Of a stretch of 64,000 nt of DNA, positions 35,463 through 44,790 are shown one piece after another. The notes under the pieces were generated by a model. The model saw nothing but the letters and a program-made list of their open reading frames with translations. It did not search any database and was not told the origin of the DNA. Each line of letters opens with the position of its first letter. The first letter of the stretch is position 1. The stretch lies in the NCBI RefSeq assembly GCF_014230355.1, contig NZ_JACLAX010000010.1, forward strand, positions 88,560 through 152,559, read 5' to 3'. The translations under genes were made by a program, and so were the position numbers. The DNA is from Novosphingobium piscinae (GTDB taxonomy: Bacteria; Pseudomonadota; Alphaproteobacteria; Sphingomonadales; Sphingomonadaceae).

Positions 35463-36983
35463 CTAGTCGCTCCCAGCCGGCGCGGGAGGATCGCCTACCC
35501 GGCGTCCGGTCACCCGGCCCAGCAGCTTGAAGGCATAGAGCATCACGCGTCCGCGCAGCGGCGCCTCGGGGCCAGCATGGGCGGGCAGGCCGATCGCGGG
35601 AAGCTGGCTGCGGGCCGCCACGCTGCCGCCCTGCGGATCGAGTGCGATCTGCGCCAGCAGGTTGGGCAGCACCGTTGCGGGAATGCGTTGCCTGAGTTCA
35701 GCCTCGACCAGTGCGGGCAGATGCCGTTCCAGCGGGTCCATCTGCAGCAGATCGGGCACTGCGGCGATCAGCAGGAGGGTCTGCACCTGCTGGCGCGCGT
35801 CCCCTTCGCGCGCGGGCGGCCAGGACTCGAGCTGGCGCCGGATCCGGGCCAGCGCGCTTTCCAGCACCGGGTCGGGCGGCTCGGCCGCGATCGGTGCTAC
35901 CAGTCCGGCATCGGGCGGCAGGCGCTCGAACGCGATGCGGTCCAGGTCGACGCTGGCGGGAACAGCCGGTTCCGCCGCGACGGCGGGGACCGCGGGGGTC
36001 GGGATCCCCGCCGCCATCGCGGCCGGTGTGGCCGGGCTCGGCACTGCGCGAATGATCGCCGGCCGCGGCGCCTGCGGCAAGACGGTCGCAGCAGTCGGAC
36101 GCACATAGGTGGCGGGGGTACCGGCACTGGCCCGGTCCGGTGGTGCCGGTACCGGTCGCGCCAGCTGGGCGGCCAGGCCGGCCAGTGCCAGCCAGGCCGC
36201 CAGCACCGGCACGATCAGCCAGCCACGCCGCCCCGGCCGCAACCCGGCGTCTGGCTCCCAGCGGAACAGGATCACGGCGGCCAGCAGCGCCAGCAGCCCG
36301 TGGCCGGTCAGGGCGAGCAGCTCGAACCCGGCGGCGCGGGTGCCGGTTCCGGTCACCGCGGTCTGGATCGCCACTACAGCGTGGCGGCCGGGGAGCAGGT
36401 TGGACAAGGGCAGCGCCCAGCCCGGCAGGCTGGCGAGCGGCACCGCTACCCCGCCGATGATCAGCATCGGCAGGAACAGGCACTGCCCCAGCGCCTGGAC
36501 GGCCGGGACATTGGGGGCGAGGGTGCCGATCAGGGCGCCGATGCACAGGAAGCATAGCGCCGCGACCATCAACGCCAGGGTGGTCGAAACCGGATGCGGC
36601 AGCGGCGGCATGCCCAGCGCCCGTGCCGTCCAGTGCAGCAGCAGCAGCGCACCCGCCAGCAGCGCGGCACGGGCCAGGACCAGCGCGACCACAAACCGCC
36701 AGCGCGGTGCCGGAGCTAGGGCATAGTGCCGCCACAGCCCGGTTTCGCGCTCGCCGACCATCTGGGTGGGCAGACCGAAGGCAGCGCTGCCGAGAATGGT
36801 GATGGTGAAGAACTGCCCGGCGTGGAGCGCCAGCGGCACCGGATCGTCGCCATAGAGCGCCCAGAACCCGACCAGAAACAGCAGCGGGAACAGCCAGCCA
36901 TAGACCAACGCCATGGGATTGCGCAGCGTAGCCAGCAGATTGGCGCGCAGCAGCGGCCGGAGGGACGATCGGGTTGGTGTCAC
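35463..36983 (-). CDS. ABC-2 type transporter permease with long periplasmic C-terminal extension
   Basis: A 506-residue membrane protein. The GTG at 36983 overlaps the stop of the ATPase gene. Residues 1-270 hold six membrane helices of the ABC-2 export type (LLRANLLATLRNPMALVYGW, FFTITILGSAAFGLPTQMVG, then VAALCFLCIGALIGTLAPN). A further membrane helix ([19 protein letters not shown]) leads into about 200 residues of Pro/Ala-rich, non-membrane sequence. This extension is unusual for a simple ABC-2 permease and has no recognised domain. Exported substrate is unknown. It belongs to the operon of the PVC-type heme dehydrogenase, so maturation or export linked to that protein is possible. Confidence 0.82.
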   Translation of the reverse strand: MTPTRSSLRPLLRANLLATLRNPMALVYGWLFPLLFLVGFWALYGDDPVPLALHAGQFFTITILGSAAFGLPTQMVGERETGLWRHYALAPAPRWRFVVALVLARAALLAGALLLLHWTARALGMPPLPHPVSTTLALMVAALCFLCIGALIGTLAPNVPAVQALGQCLFLPMLIIGGVAVPLASLPGWALPLSNLLPGRHAVVAIQTAVTGTGTRAAGFELLALTGHGLLALLAAVILFRWEPDAGLRPGRRGWLIVPVLAAWLALAGLAAQLARPVPAPPDRASAGTPATYVRPTAATVLPQAPRPAIIRAVPSPATPAAMAAGIPTPAVPAVAAEPAVPASVDLDRIAFERLPPDAGLVAPIAAEPPDPVLESALARIRRQLESWPPAREGDARQQVQTLLLIAAVPDLLQMDPLERHLPALVEAELRQRIPATVLPNLLAQIALDPQGGSVAARSQLPAIGLPAHAGPEAPLRGRVMLYAFKLLGRVTGRRVGDPPAPAGSD

Positions 36984-37840
36984 GTGCAGCGCGTTCCGTC
37001 CAGTTCCGCCGCGGCCAGCACGACCTCGGCCAGCCCCGCTCCGGTCACGTGCAGCGCCACCACCGGCACGCCCGCTAGCCGGGGCAGCAGGGCGGTGAGT
37101 GCGGCGATGACGTCGCGGGTTTCGATCACCATGGTATCGTCGCGCTCGCCCGGCAAGGGCCGCGCCGTGGTCAGGGTGATGCGGCTGGGCGCGCCGGCGG
37201 CCGCGATCAGGTCGGCCGGGCGCCCTGCCGCGACCAGCCGACCGGCCGAGAGCAGCAGGACCCGGTCGCACAGGCTGGTGGCTTCGGCCAGATCGTGAGT
37301 GGCCATGAGGATCGCCGCACCGCCGGTCCGCGCCTCCTCGATCAGGCCCCGCAGGTCGCGTCGCATCGCTGGATCGAGTGCAGTCGCGGGTTCGTCCAGC
37401 AGCAGGACGGCGGGCGCGGGTTGCAGCGCGATCGCCAGCGCCAGTCGCTGGCGCTGCCCCCCCGACAGGGCATCCACCCGCTGCCGGGCCAGCGCGTCCA
37501 GTCCAAGCGCTTCGACCAGGTGCGGTGAGGGCCGGATGCCGTGGAGCCGGGCGAAGAGATCGAGCGTCTCGGCCACGCACAGCCGGCCTGGCAGGCCGGG
37601 GTGCTGGAGCAGGGTGCCGGTGATCGCCCGTGCAGCCGTGCTGCCCGGGGCAAGGCCGGCGATGCGAACCTCACCGCCATCGGCCCGGGCCAGTCCGGCC
37701 AGGCATTCGAGCGCGCTGGTCTTGCCGGCGCCGTTGACCCCGATCAGCCCGACGATCTCGCCGTGGCTGACCGAGAAACTCAGGCCATCCACGACAAGGT
37801 TCGGCCCGCGCCGGCGGGTCAGGCCCGACACTTCGATCAT
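36980..37840 (-). CDS. ABC transporter ATP-binding protein
   Basis: A 286-residue nucleotide-binding subunit. The ATG at 37840 begins MIEVSGLTRRRGPNLVVDGL. Walker A is GVNGAGKTS, the Q-loop follows in ITGTLLQHPGLPG, the signature is LSGGQRQRLALA, Walker B is VLLLDEPATALD and the switch His is in ATHDLAEA. A short C-terminal domain follows, as in the DrrA/CcmA/NatA export group. It starts 4 bases after the dehydrogenase stop and overlaps the permease start, so the three genes form one operon. Confidence 0.93.
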   Translation of the reverse strand: MIEVSGLTRRRGPNLVVDGLSFSVSHGEIVGLIGVNGAGKTSALECLAGLARADGGEVRIAGLAPGSTAARAITGTLLQHPGLPGRLCVAETLDLFARLHGIRPSPHLVEALGLDALARQRVDALSGGQRQRLALAIALQPAPAVLLLDEPATALDPAMRRDLRGLIEEARTGGAAILMATHDLAEATSLCDRVLLLSAGRLVAAGRPADLIAAAGAPSRITLTTARPLPGERDDTMVIETRDVIAALTALLPRLAGVPVVALHVTGAGLAEVVLAAAELDGTRCT

Positions 37841-37844
37841 GCCG

Positions 37845-40469
37845 TCACCGCTGCGGTGCGTCGATGTCCTTTTCCGACCACGGCGTGGTGCGATGGGCAA
37901 AGGCCAGGCGCCACTCCTTGACCGCGGCGGGAGGCAGCGGTGTGCCGGTGTTGCCCCAACTCTGGCGTACGAAGGTGAGCACGGCGGCGACGTCCTCGTC
38001 GCTCATCGCGGCGCCAAGCGGAGGCATCAGTCCGATCGAGCCCTCGAGCCCGTTGGTAAGGATGCGCACCGGTACGTCCCCGCTCGCCACGGCGCGCTTC
38101 GAGCCGGCGAGCGCGGCGGCGACTCGAGGTTGGCCCTGACCTTGGGCTTGATGGCAACCGGAGCATTGCTCGACATAGATCGCCTGACCGCGCTGGAACA
38201 AGGCCTCTTCAACCGCGCTGCGCGGCGGCAGGGCCGGCGGCGCCGGGCGACCCGGCCAGTTGACCAGCGCGAGCAGCCGCCTGGCCGGCTCGGCGAGCGC
38301 GTCCTTGCTGCTGGCGAGCAGGGTCAGGCTGTGCGGCTCGGCGGCCAGATCGAAGCGGTTTCCACCCGCGCGCTGGCGCGTGACGCCGGGGATGTTGCCG
38401 CCGGCGCGGCCTCCGGCGACGGCATTGCCGCCACCCTGCACGCCGCCCGCCAGCCCGAGGGCGAGCCCGTCGAGCAGCGCTCGGCGCACCGGCCCGGGCT
38501 GTTGGCCGTCCCCTGCCATGGCGACCAGCCGGGCAATCCCCGGATCACGGCGTTTGGCAAGCGCACCGGCCAGCATCGCCAACGCCTCACGCGGAGGCTC
38601 GGCCTGTTCGGCCAGCGCGGTCAGGACCGCAAGCTCGTCGCCCTTGAGACCCGACAGTGCTGCGTCGACCAGCACCGCATCATTGCCCTGCGCCCGCAGC
38701 AGCGCCACCATCGGCGCGGTGCGCCGCTCCGCCGGGAGAGCGCCGAGGCTCGCGGCGAGCTGCACGCGCACCTGCCAGCTGCCATCCCCGGCGAGCGCCA
38801 GCGCGGCCTGGCTGATGGCCTTGTCGCCCCTGGCCAGCCAGGGCTCGGCCAGACGCAGTCCGGCGGCACGCAGCTCGGGCCGCGGATCGGCCAGGGCCGC
38901 GCGGATCTGCGCCGGCTGGAGGCCCTCGAGCCCGTGCAGCGTCCACAACGCATGCAGGCGGCTGCGCCAGTCGGCCTTGCGCTCCAGCGCCAGCTTGCGC
39001 AGCAGCGGCAGCCCTTGCGGATCGGCGCGCTGGACCAGCAGTTGCTGGGCGGTATCGCGCCACCAGCCATTGGGGTGGCTGAGGTGCTGGACCAGCACGG
39101 CGGTGGCATCCTGGCTCATCCGCGGCCGGGCGTCGCGCGGCATCGCTGCGCCGGCCCCGCCGGTCCCGACGTGGACCACCCGGTAGATCCGCCCGTGGCC
39201 GGTCCCGCGCTGCAGCCCGCGTTTGGTGATGTAGTCGCGCAGATAATCGGTCTGAAGCGGGCCGTCCTGCGAGACTCCGCGGTACATGTCGGCAATGTAG
39301 ATCGTCCCGTCGGGCCCGCCGGCAAGCGCCGTGGGGCGGAAGCGCACGTCGGTCGAGGCGAGGAACTCGCCCTTGGCGTAGAAGTCCTCGGCCGACTTGC
39401 GACCCTCGCCGTCGTCCTTAAGTCGCAGCAGGTGGACGATGTTGGTGGCGCCATCGGCGACGAAGGCCATGCCCTGCACCTCGGCCGGCAGCCGGGTGCC
39501 GCGGTAGATCAGCGGCGAGGAGACGCCGCCGTAGTAGCTGGCCGTGCCGTCCTCGCGGAACACCTCGCGCCGGTATCCGCGATTGAGTCCGAAAGTGGGG
39601 TGGGCCGGCCAGATGTTGGTCTTTTCCTGGTCGACCAGGTTCTCGTAGAGGCCGCGCGTCCGCACCAGGTCGGGGTTGCGCGCATAGTAGTCGGGCGAGA
39701 CATAGTCGACAAACAGCGGGTCGGTGTTGACGTTGCGATAGATCCGACCGGCGTCATCCTGGGTCACGCCCCATTGTCCGCGGCGCAGCCCGGGGACGGT
39801 CACGAACTGGCCGGCGCGGTAGGCCAGGTTCCATTCGTGCTCGGACACGACCAGCCGATTGTCCATGCCCCAGAACAGCCCGTTGGCGCCATGTTCGAGC
39901 ACGCCCAGCCGGGCGAAGCCGTCGGTCACCTTGTCCTTGGTGTCGGCCTTGAGATCGCCATTGGTGTCACAGGCCTTCCACAGCGTCGGCGGCTCGCCGA
40001 TCAGCGCGCAGCCGCCGGCCAGCACCTTGAATGCGCGCGGCAGGACCAGGCCATCGGCGAACACCGTCCGCTTGTCGAAGGCACCGTCGCCGTCGGTATC
40101 GTCAAGCACCACCAGCCGGTTTACCGGCTCGAGGCTGTTGTCCATCGACAGGTTGTGGGCCCAGCCCGGCAGTTCCATCACCCACAGCCGGCCGTCACCG
40201 TCGAACTCCATCAGGATCGGATCCTGCACCAGCGGTTCGGCCGCGACCAGCTCGAGCGCGTAGCCTGGCGGCATGGCGAAGGTCTTCAGCGCGTCAAGCG
40301 GCGCCCGCACCGGGGGCTCCTCGGGTTCGGCCGGCTCGAAGAACGGCCATGGCCGGTTGACCTCGCTGCGCGGCGGCGCAGCCAGTCCACCCGCCGCCAG
40401 CAGCAACGGCGCCGCCAGGGCGGCCAAGCTCGCACCCATCCATGCCCTGCACCGTGCCTGAATCATCAT
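37845..40469 (-). CDS. PVC-type membrane-bound dehydrogenase with C-terminal cytochrome c
   Basis: An 874-residue exported heme protein. The ATG at 40469, after GGTGG, opens a signal peptide (MGASLAALAAPLLLAAGGLA). Residues about 60-440 form a beta-propeller of the membrane-bound-dehydrogenase (DUF7133) type (PPGYALELVAAEPLVQDPILMEFDGDGRLWV). Residues about 480-700 are HEAT-like helical repeats. A cytochrome c domain has CSGCH (769-773) with Met ligand in GLMPPLG. This architecture is best known from Planctomycetes and Bacteroidetes, where it is linked to sugar degradation, and is unusual here. It heads an operon with an ABC exporter; a GntR-type palindrome lies 49 bases upstream. Confidence 0.87.
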   Translation of the reverse strand: MMIQARCRAWMGASLAALAAPLLLAAGGLAAPPRSEVNRPWPFFEPAEPEEPPVRAPLDALKTFAMPPGYALELVAAEPLVQDPILMEFDGDGRLWVMELPGWAHNLSMDNSLEPVNRLVVLDDTDGDGAFDKRTVFADGLVLPRAFKVLAGGCALIGEPPTLWKACDTNGDLKADTKDKVTDGFARLGVLEHGANGLFWGMDNRLVVSEHEWNLAYRAGQFVTVPGLRRGQWGVTQDDAGRIYRNVNTDPLFVDYVSPDYYARNPDLVRTRGLYENLVDQEKTNIWPAHPTFGLNRGYRREVFREDGTASYYGGVSSPLIYRGTRLPAEVQGMAFVADGATNIVHLLRLKDDGEGRKSAEDFYAKGEFLASTDVRFRPTALAGGPDGTIYIADMYRGVSQDGPLQTDYLRDYITKRGLQRGTGHGRIYRVVHVGTGGAGAAMPRDARPRMSQDATAVLVQHLSHPNGWWRDTAQQLLVQRADPQGLPLLRKLALERKADWRSRLHALWTLHGLEGLQPAQIRAALADPRPELRAAGLRLAEPWLARGDKAISQAALALAGDGSWQVRVQLAASLGALPAERRTAPMVALLRAQGNDAVLVDAALSGLKGDELAVLTALAEQAEPPREALAMLAGALAKRRDPGIARLVAMAGDGQQPGPVRRALLDGLALGLAGGVQGGGNAVAGGRAGGNIPGVTRQRAGGNRFDLAAEPHSLTLLASSKDALAEPARRLLALVNWPGRPAPPALPPRSAVEEALFQRGQAIYVEQCSGCHQAQGQGQPRVAAALAGSKRAVASGDVPVRILTNGLEGSIGLMPPLGAAMSDEDVAAVLTFVRQSWGNTGTPLPPAAVKEWRLAFAHRTTPWSEKDIDAPQR

Positions 40470-40517
40470 TCCACCCACTTTTCCGATATTTGCGCCACGG
40501 AGAGACCCTTGGCAACT

Positions 40518-40537
40518 GCATACTGTATATAGTATGC
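40518..40537. promoter_or_regulatory. GntR-type operator between divergent genes (site E)
   Basis: GCATACTGTATATAGTATGC has perfect 7-base arms (GCATACT/AGTATGC), and its core ACTGTATATAGT (40522-40533) differs by one base from ACTGTATACAGT. It lies between the heme dehydrogenase operon and the DedA-like/TonB operon, so it could control both. Confidence 0.7.
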
Positions 40538-40586
40538 GACATGGGTGTGCGAGAGCAAACATGGCTTCAAGGACGGGTGTGCCGTA

Positions 40587-41279
40587 ATGCCGTGTCGGGT
40601 AGCCGACACAGATGAGGGAACTGGAAACCAGGTGCGGGTAGTGCGAAGATCCCAGGAAACGCGCGGACTGCTGCTCGTCGCGGGACTGCTGGCGGCGATC
40701 GTACTGCCCTGGTTGCTGGTCGGCGAGGAGGTTGCGCGGTTGGCCATGACCGTGGCGGTCGTGCTGGCGGACCGGCCCTGGCTGGTCATGGCGCTGGTTG
40801 CCGGGTTGCTGGCGCTTGATCCGGTGCTGCCGGTCCCCTCCAGCATCGTCGCGGTGGCCGCCGGCAGTGCGCTGGGAACCGGCATCGGCGCGCTGGCCAT
40901 CTGGATCGGGCTGATGGCCGGTGCGCTGCTCGGGTTCTGGCTGGGGCGGCGGCCGGGCCGGGCGCTGGCCCGGCGCTGGCTCGGCCCCGCAACGCTGCTC
41001 GGGCTGGAGCCCAAACTCCGGCCGATCGGCCCGCTCGCCTTGCTGCTGAGCCGGCCGGTGCCAGTCGTGGCCGAAGCCGTGGTCGTGCTGGCCGGTGCGG
41101 CGCAGCTGCCCTGGCGGCTGTTCCTGCTAGCGGTCGTGCCTGCCAATGCCGCGCTGGCCCTGGTCTGGGCAGGCCTCGGTGCAGCCGCCACGGCCGGCAA
41201 TCTCGGTCCTGCGGCGGTCGGGATCCTGCTCGTTCCCGCGCTGGCCCATGCGGTGTGGCACCTCTTCCGCCGCCCCTGA
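40587..41279 (+). CDS. VTT/DedA-like (TVP38/TMEM64) membrane protein
   Basis: A 230-residue protein with about six membrane helices. The VTT-type core runs from LPVPSSIVAVAAGSALGTGIGALAIWIGLMAGALLGFWLGRR in two re-entrant-like stretches to RPVPVVAEAVVVLAGAAQLPW. Family members act in membrane lipid or undecaprenyl-phosphate translocation; this one's role is unknown. The start is uncertain: the ATG at 40587 is chosen, and GTG codons at 40545 and 40632 are alternatives. It lies 25 bases before a TonB receptor gene in the same direction, so the two are likely cotranscribed from the site E region. Confidence 0.72.
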   Translation: MPCRVADTDEGTGNQVRVVRRSQETRGLLLVAGLLAAIVLPWLLVGEEVARLAMTVAVVLADRPWLVMALVAGLLALDPVLPVPSSIVAVAAGSALGTGIGALAIWIGLMAGALLGFWLGRRPGRALARRWLGPATLLGLEPKLRPIGPLALLLSRPVPVVAEAVVVLAGAAQLPWRLFLLAVVPANAALALVWAGLGAAATAGNLGPAAVGILLVPALAHAVWHLFRRP

Positions 41280-41304
41280 TCCCTCCCCCGAACCCAGAGT
41301 GTCC

Positions 41305-43125
41305 ATGCTGCTATCTGCCCTGTTGCTGGCCCAGTCGGCCACCACCCCGCCGCCGTTGGTGGTCACCGCCTCGCGCCTGCCCCCGCCAACGAGTGCGGTC
41401 CGGATCGAGGGTCCGGAGCTCGATTCGGCGGGTTCGGTGGCGGCGGTGCTCGCCGGCGTGCCGCAGCTGTTCGTCGCGCAGGCCGGCGGGCGCAGCGGCT
41501 TCGCCGCGCCGACGCTCGACGGGGCCGACCCCAACTTCGTGCTGGTCCTGTTCGACGGGGTGCCGATCAACAACGCCACCAGTTCGCGTGGGGGCGCGGT
41601 AAACCTTGCCGAGATTGCGGGGTTCGGCCTCGCCGGGATCGAGCTGCTGCCAGCCCAGCTATCCGCCGTGCACGGATCTGGTGCGCTGGCCGGCGTCCTG
41701 GCGCTGAACCCGCGCGGTCCGACCGAGCGGCCGGCGCTGACGGTTCGGGCCGGCGTGATGACCCAGGGCGGCCAGACGCTGGGGGCGGCACTGTCGGGCC
41801 CGCTCGGGGGCGGCTGGGGCGCGACCCTGACCGGGCAGTCCGACGATGATGGCAGTCCGACGCCGCTCACCCGCTTCGAGGCGCACACCGCCCTGTTGCG
41901 GGTGGCCCGCGGGGATAGCGGCCACCGCCTGCTGCTGCGCTTCAACGCGGTCGAATCCGCCGGTTTTCCCGATGCCAGCGGCGGCGCCCTGCTTGCCCGG
42001 CGGCGTCTCGCCGAACAGCGGAGGGCGCGCGAGTGGCTCGGCGCCGTCCGCACCCGGCAGGCACTCGGCCCGGGGCTGGTGCTCGATCTCAATGCCAGCT
42101 GGCTCAATCGCCGCGACACGATCGACAGTCCCGGTGTGGCTGGCGGGGCGAGCAATCCCGCCGGGCTCCCGGCCAGCCTCGACACCACCCGCTACGACCG
42201 CCTGCTGGGTCAGGCGAGCCTGGCCTGGACCGGCGGCACCACCCAGTTCGCGGCCGGGATCGAGGGTGGTCACGAGCGTGGCCGGTCGGCGGGACAGCTC
42301 GACTTCGGGGGGTTTGCCCTCCCCACCGCCTATCGGCTCGACCGCCGCTCGTGGGCCGGCTTCGTCGAGCTGGCGAGCCGCATCGGCGCGGTCAGCGGCA
42401 GCGCCGCCCTGCGGGTCGACCGGATCGGCGATCTCAAGGCGCGGCTCTCGGGACGGATCGCCGCGACCGCCGTGCTGGGCCGCGGCTGGCGGCTCGAAAG
42501 CGCGGCGGGGACCAGCTTCAAGGCCGCCAGCTTCTATGCCCTGGCCAATCCGCTGGTGGGCAATCCCGCCCTCCGGCCGGAAACCGGGCGCCGCGCCGAT
42601 CTGACGCTGATCTGGCAGCAGGCTGGCACCCGCGTGCGGCTGGGCGGCTTCGTGGCCCGTTACGAGGACCTGATCGACTTCGTGTTCCAGCCGGCCCCGG
42701 CCCTGGTCAACCGCGGGCGGGTCGCGGTCGACGGTCTGTCCGCCAGCCTGGCCCAGCAACTCGGCCCTGTCGGTTTCGATCTGGCGGTGCAGCACGTCTG
42801 GCCGCGCGACCGCGCTGGCGGGCCCGATCTGCTGCTCCGGCCGCGCTGGCGGGCCAATGCGGCACTGCGCTGGCAGGCCAGCCCGCGGCTGGTGGTGAAC
42901 CTGCGGGCGGGACAGGTCGGCGCGCGCGACGACGAATCGGTGCCGGGCGGGCGCCAACGCCTGGCCCCCTATGTGCTGGCGGCGGCCGATGCGCGCTGGC
43001 AGGCAACCGAGCGGCTGGCGGTGCGGCTGGCTGCCGACAACCTGCTGGACGCCGGTTGGCAGGACGCTGCAGGCTTCCCGGCGCCGCCGCTCCGCCTGCG
43101 CTTGCTGGCCGACGTCACGCTCTAG
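41305..43125 (+). CDS. TonB-dependent receptor (BtuB-size)
   Basis: A 606-residue outer-membrane receptor, much shorter than the other receptors here and close to vitamin or siderophore receptors in size. A very short signal (MLLSALLLAQSA) precedes PPLVVTASRLPPPTS, a TonB-box-like start. The plug includes LFVAQAGGRSGFAAPTLDG and VLVLFDGVPINNA, followed by barrel strands ending APPLRLRLLADVTL. One candidate role is cofactor uptake (PQQ or cobalamin) for the dehydrogenases of this region. That is a guess from size and context only. It is convergent with the carboxylesterase gene, 20 bases away. Confidence 0.85.
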   Translation: MLLSALLLAQSATTPPPLVVTASRLPPPTSAVRIEGPELDSAGSVAAVLAGVPQLFVAQAGGRSGFAAPTLDGADPNFVLVLFDGVPINNATSSRGGAVNLAEIAGFGLAGIELLPAQLSAVHGSGALAGVLALNPRGPTERPALTVRAGVMTQGGQTLGAALSGPLGGGWGATLTGQSDDDGSPTPLTRFEAHTALLRVARGDSGHRLLLRFNAVESAGFPDASGGALLARRRLAEQRRAREWLGAVRTRQALGPGLVLDLNASWLNRRDTIDSPGVAGGASNPAGLPASLDTTRYDRLLGQASLAWTGGTTQFAAGIEGGHERGRSAGQLDFGGFALPTAYRLDRRSWAGFVELASRIGAVSGSAALRVDRIGDLKARLSGRIAATAVLGRGWRLESAAGTSFKAASFYALANPLVGNPALRPETGRRADLTLIWQQAGTRVRLGGFVARYEDLIDFVFQPAPALVNRGRVAVDGLSASLAQQLGPVGFDLAVQHVWPRDRAGGPDLLLRPRWRANAALRWQASPRLVVNLRAGQVGARDDESVPGGRQRLAPYVLAAADARWQATERLAVRLAADNLLDAGWQDAAGFPAPPLRLRLLADVTL

Positions 43126-43145
43126 CCCGGGTTGCCCCGGCCGGA

Positions 43146-44771
43146 TCACATCACGGCGCGGCGGGCCGCTCCGGCCGGGTCCATCACCACGCGGGTATCG
43201 GTGTCGAACACCATGGTCGGTACCCGCTCGTCGTGGGCCGGCCAGGCGAGCGCCTTGGTAGAGGGGCTGCCGGTGTGGGCAAAGGCTGCCCAGGCCCCGC
43301 TCATCGCCCGGCCGAGCGCCTGCGCGCCCGGCGTGTTGCCAGTGACCGTCGCCCAGCGTGCCACGTTGTCGGTGGCGAAGGGGATGTCGATGCAGTGGAA
43401 GCTGCCCCAGCGCCCTTCCAGGTTCGGGCAGGCGAAGGTCATGTGCCAGGTGTAGGCAGGCGTGCCCTGCGCGGTCTTGAGCGCGGCGAACTGGACCGAA
43501 CTGTTGCGCAGGCTGCTGGCCGCCATGATGCGGGCGAGATGCCCGTCGGGCAGGCCCGGATAGGCCGTGCGGAACGCGGCCAGCGCCGCGGCGCGGTTGT
43601 CCGCCGGAATGTTGGCCATGCGCTTGAACAGCTCGTCCTCGGACAGATCGGTGAGGACCCCGCCGAACTCGTCACGGACACAGCCGACCACCAGCGGCAC
43701 CTTGGCCGAGATCGCCGGGGCGCGCTCGGCAAAGGGGGCTTCGGGGATCGTCACGCCATCGACCACGGGGGACCACCCCGGGGCGCGGCGCCGCGGCCCG
43801 CCGATGGTCAGGTTGGTCGGCTGGCCCGCTGCCAGCCGGCGTGCGACCCTCTGCCCGGCCTCGATCAGCGCCGCGGAGGGGACCGACTGCAGCCGGAACA
43901 TCTCGCGGCCGATGCCCAGCTCGGCCATCACGTCGCGGGTGAAAGCGCGCGCGCGGTCGCTGTCGTTGGCCAGCAGCGAGGAGCCGCTGTGGATCATTGC
44001 GCGGTGGAACAGGCCGACCGCCGCGGGCATGCCCATCAGGGTCGACACCTTCGAGCCACCGCCCGACTGCCCGAAGATCGTGACCCGCCCGGGATCGCCC
44101 CCGAATGCGGCGATGTTGGTCTTGACCCATTGCAGGGCCGCGACGAGATCCAGCATGCCGGCATTGCCCGACTGGGCATAGGCGCTGCCGCCCACCTCCG
44201 ACAGGTCCATGTAGCCGAGCGGACCGAGGCGGTGGTTGACCGAGACGAAGATCACGCCGTGGTTGGCGGCCATGCGGGTGCCATCATAGCCGGCCAGCTC
44301 CTGGGCCGAACCGGCGGTATAGCCGCCGCCGTGGATCCATACCATGACCGGGGCATTGCGGGCATCGACCCGGCCCCAGACGTTCAGGCGCAGGCAGTCT
44401 TCGCCGGGATAGCCATCGTCCCAGTGGAACAGCCAGGCTTCCTCGTCGTTGGCCCAGCCGGTGCGCGGCGCCTGCGGGCAAACCGGGCCCCAGTTGAGGC
44501 ACGAGCGCGTGCCAGCCCACTTCGGAGCCGGGCCGGGCGGCAGGAAGCGCGCCGCGCCGCCGGTATCGGTGGCATAGGGGATCCCCTTGAAGATGCGCAC
44601 GTCGGCGTCGCGATAGCCGCGCACCCGTCCCTGGGCGGTGTCGACCAGCACCGCCGGGTCGATCGCCGGGGCCTTGGCCGGGCGCAGCCCCTGCGCGCGC
44701 ACCGGAGTGGCTGTCGCGATGACCCCGGTGGTAGCCGCCGCCACGAGCAGTTCGCGCCTGTTGATCGCCAT
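43146..44771 (-). CDS. Tat-exported type-B carboxylesterase
   Basis: A 541-residue alpha/beta hydrolase of the carboxylesterase/lipase-B family. The N-terminus MAINRRELLVAAATTGVIAT is a twin-arginine-like signal ending at RAQG. Family hallmarks are DTAQGRVRGYRDADVRIFKG, EDCLRLNVW and the oxyanion loop WIHGGGYTAGS. The nucleophile lies in GQSGGG (234-239, Ser236) where most members have GESAGG. It probably removes ester groups (acetyl, feruloyl or lactone) from a carbohydrate in the periplasm. Site F, a copy of the site A operator, lies 20 bases upstream, so it belongs to the same regulon. Confidence 0.88.
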   Translation of the reverse strand: MAINRRELLVAAATTGVIATATPVRAQGLRPAKAPAIDPAVLVDTAQGRVRGYRDADVRIFKGIPYATDTGGAARFLPPGPAPKWAGTRSCLNWGPVCPQAPRTGWANDEEAWLFHWDDGYPGEDCLRLNVWGRVDARNAPVMVWIHGGGYTAGSAQELAGYDGTRMAANHGVIFVSVNHRLGPLGYMDLSEVGGSAYAQSGNAGMLDLVAALQWVKTNIAAFGGDPGRVTIFGQSGGGSKVSTLMGMPAAVGLFHRAMIHSGSSLLANDSDRARAFTRDVMAELGIGREMFRLQSVPSAALIEAGQRVARRLAAGQPTNLTIGGPRRRAPGWSPVVDGVTIPEAPFAERAPAISAKVPLVVGCVRDEFGGVLTDLSEDELFKRMANIPADNRAAALAAFRTAYPGLPDGHLARIMAASSLRNSSVQFAALKTAQGTPAYTWHMTFACPNLEGRWGSFHCIDIPFATDNVARWATVTGNTPGAQALGRAMSGAWAAFAHTGSPSTKALAWPAHDERVPTMVFDTDTRVVMDPAGAARRAVM

Positions 44772-44790
44772 ATCCGCCCCCTCCTATTTC

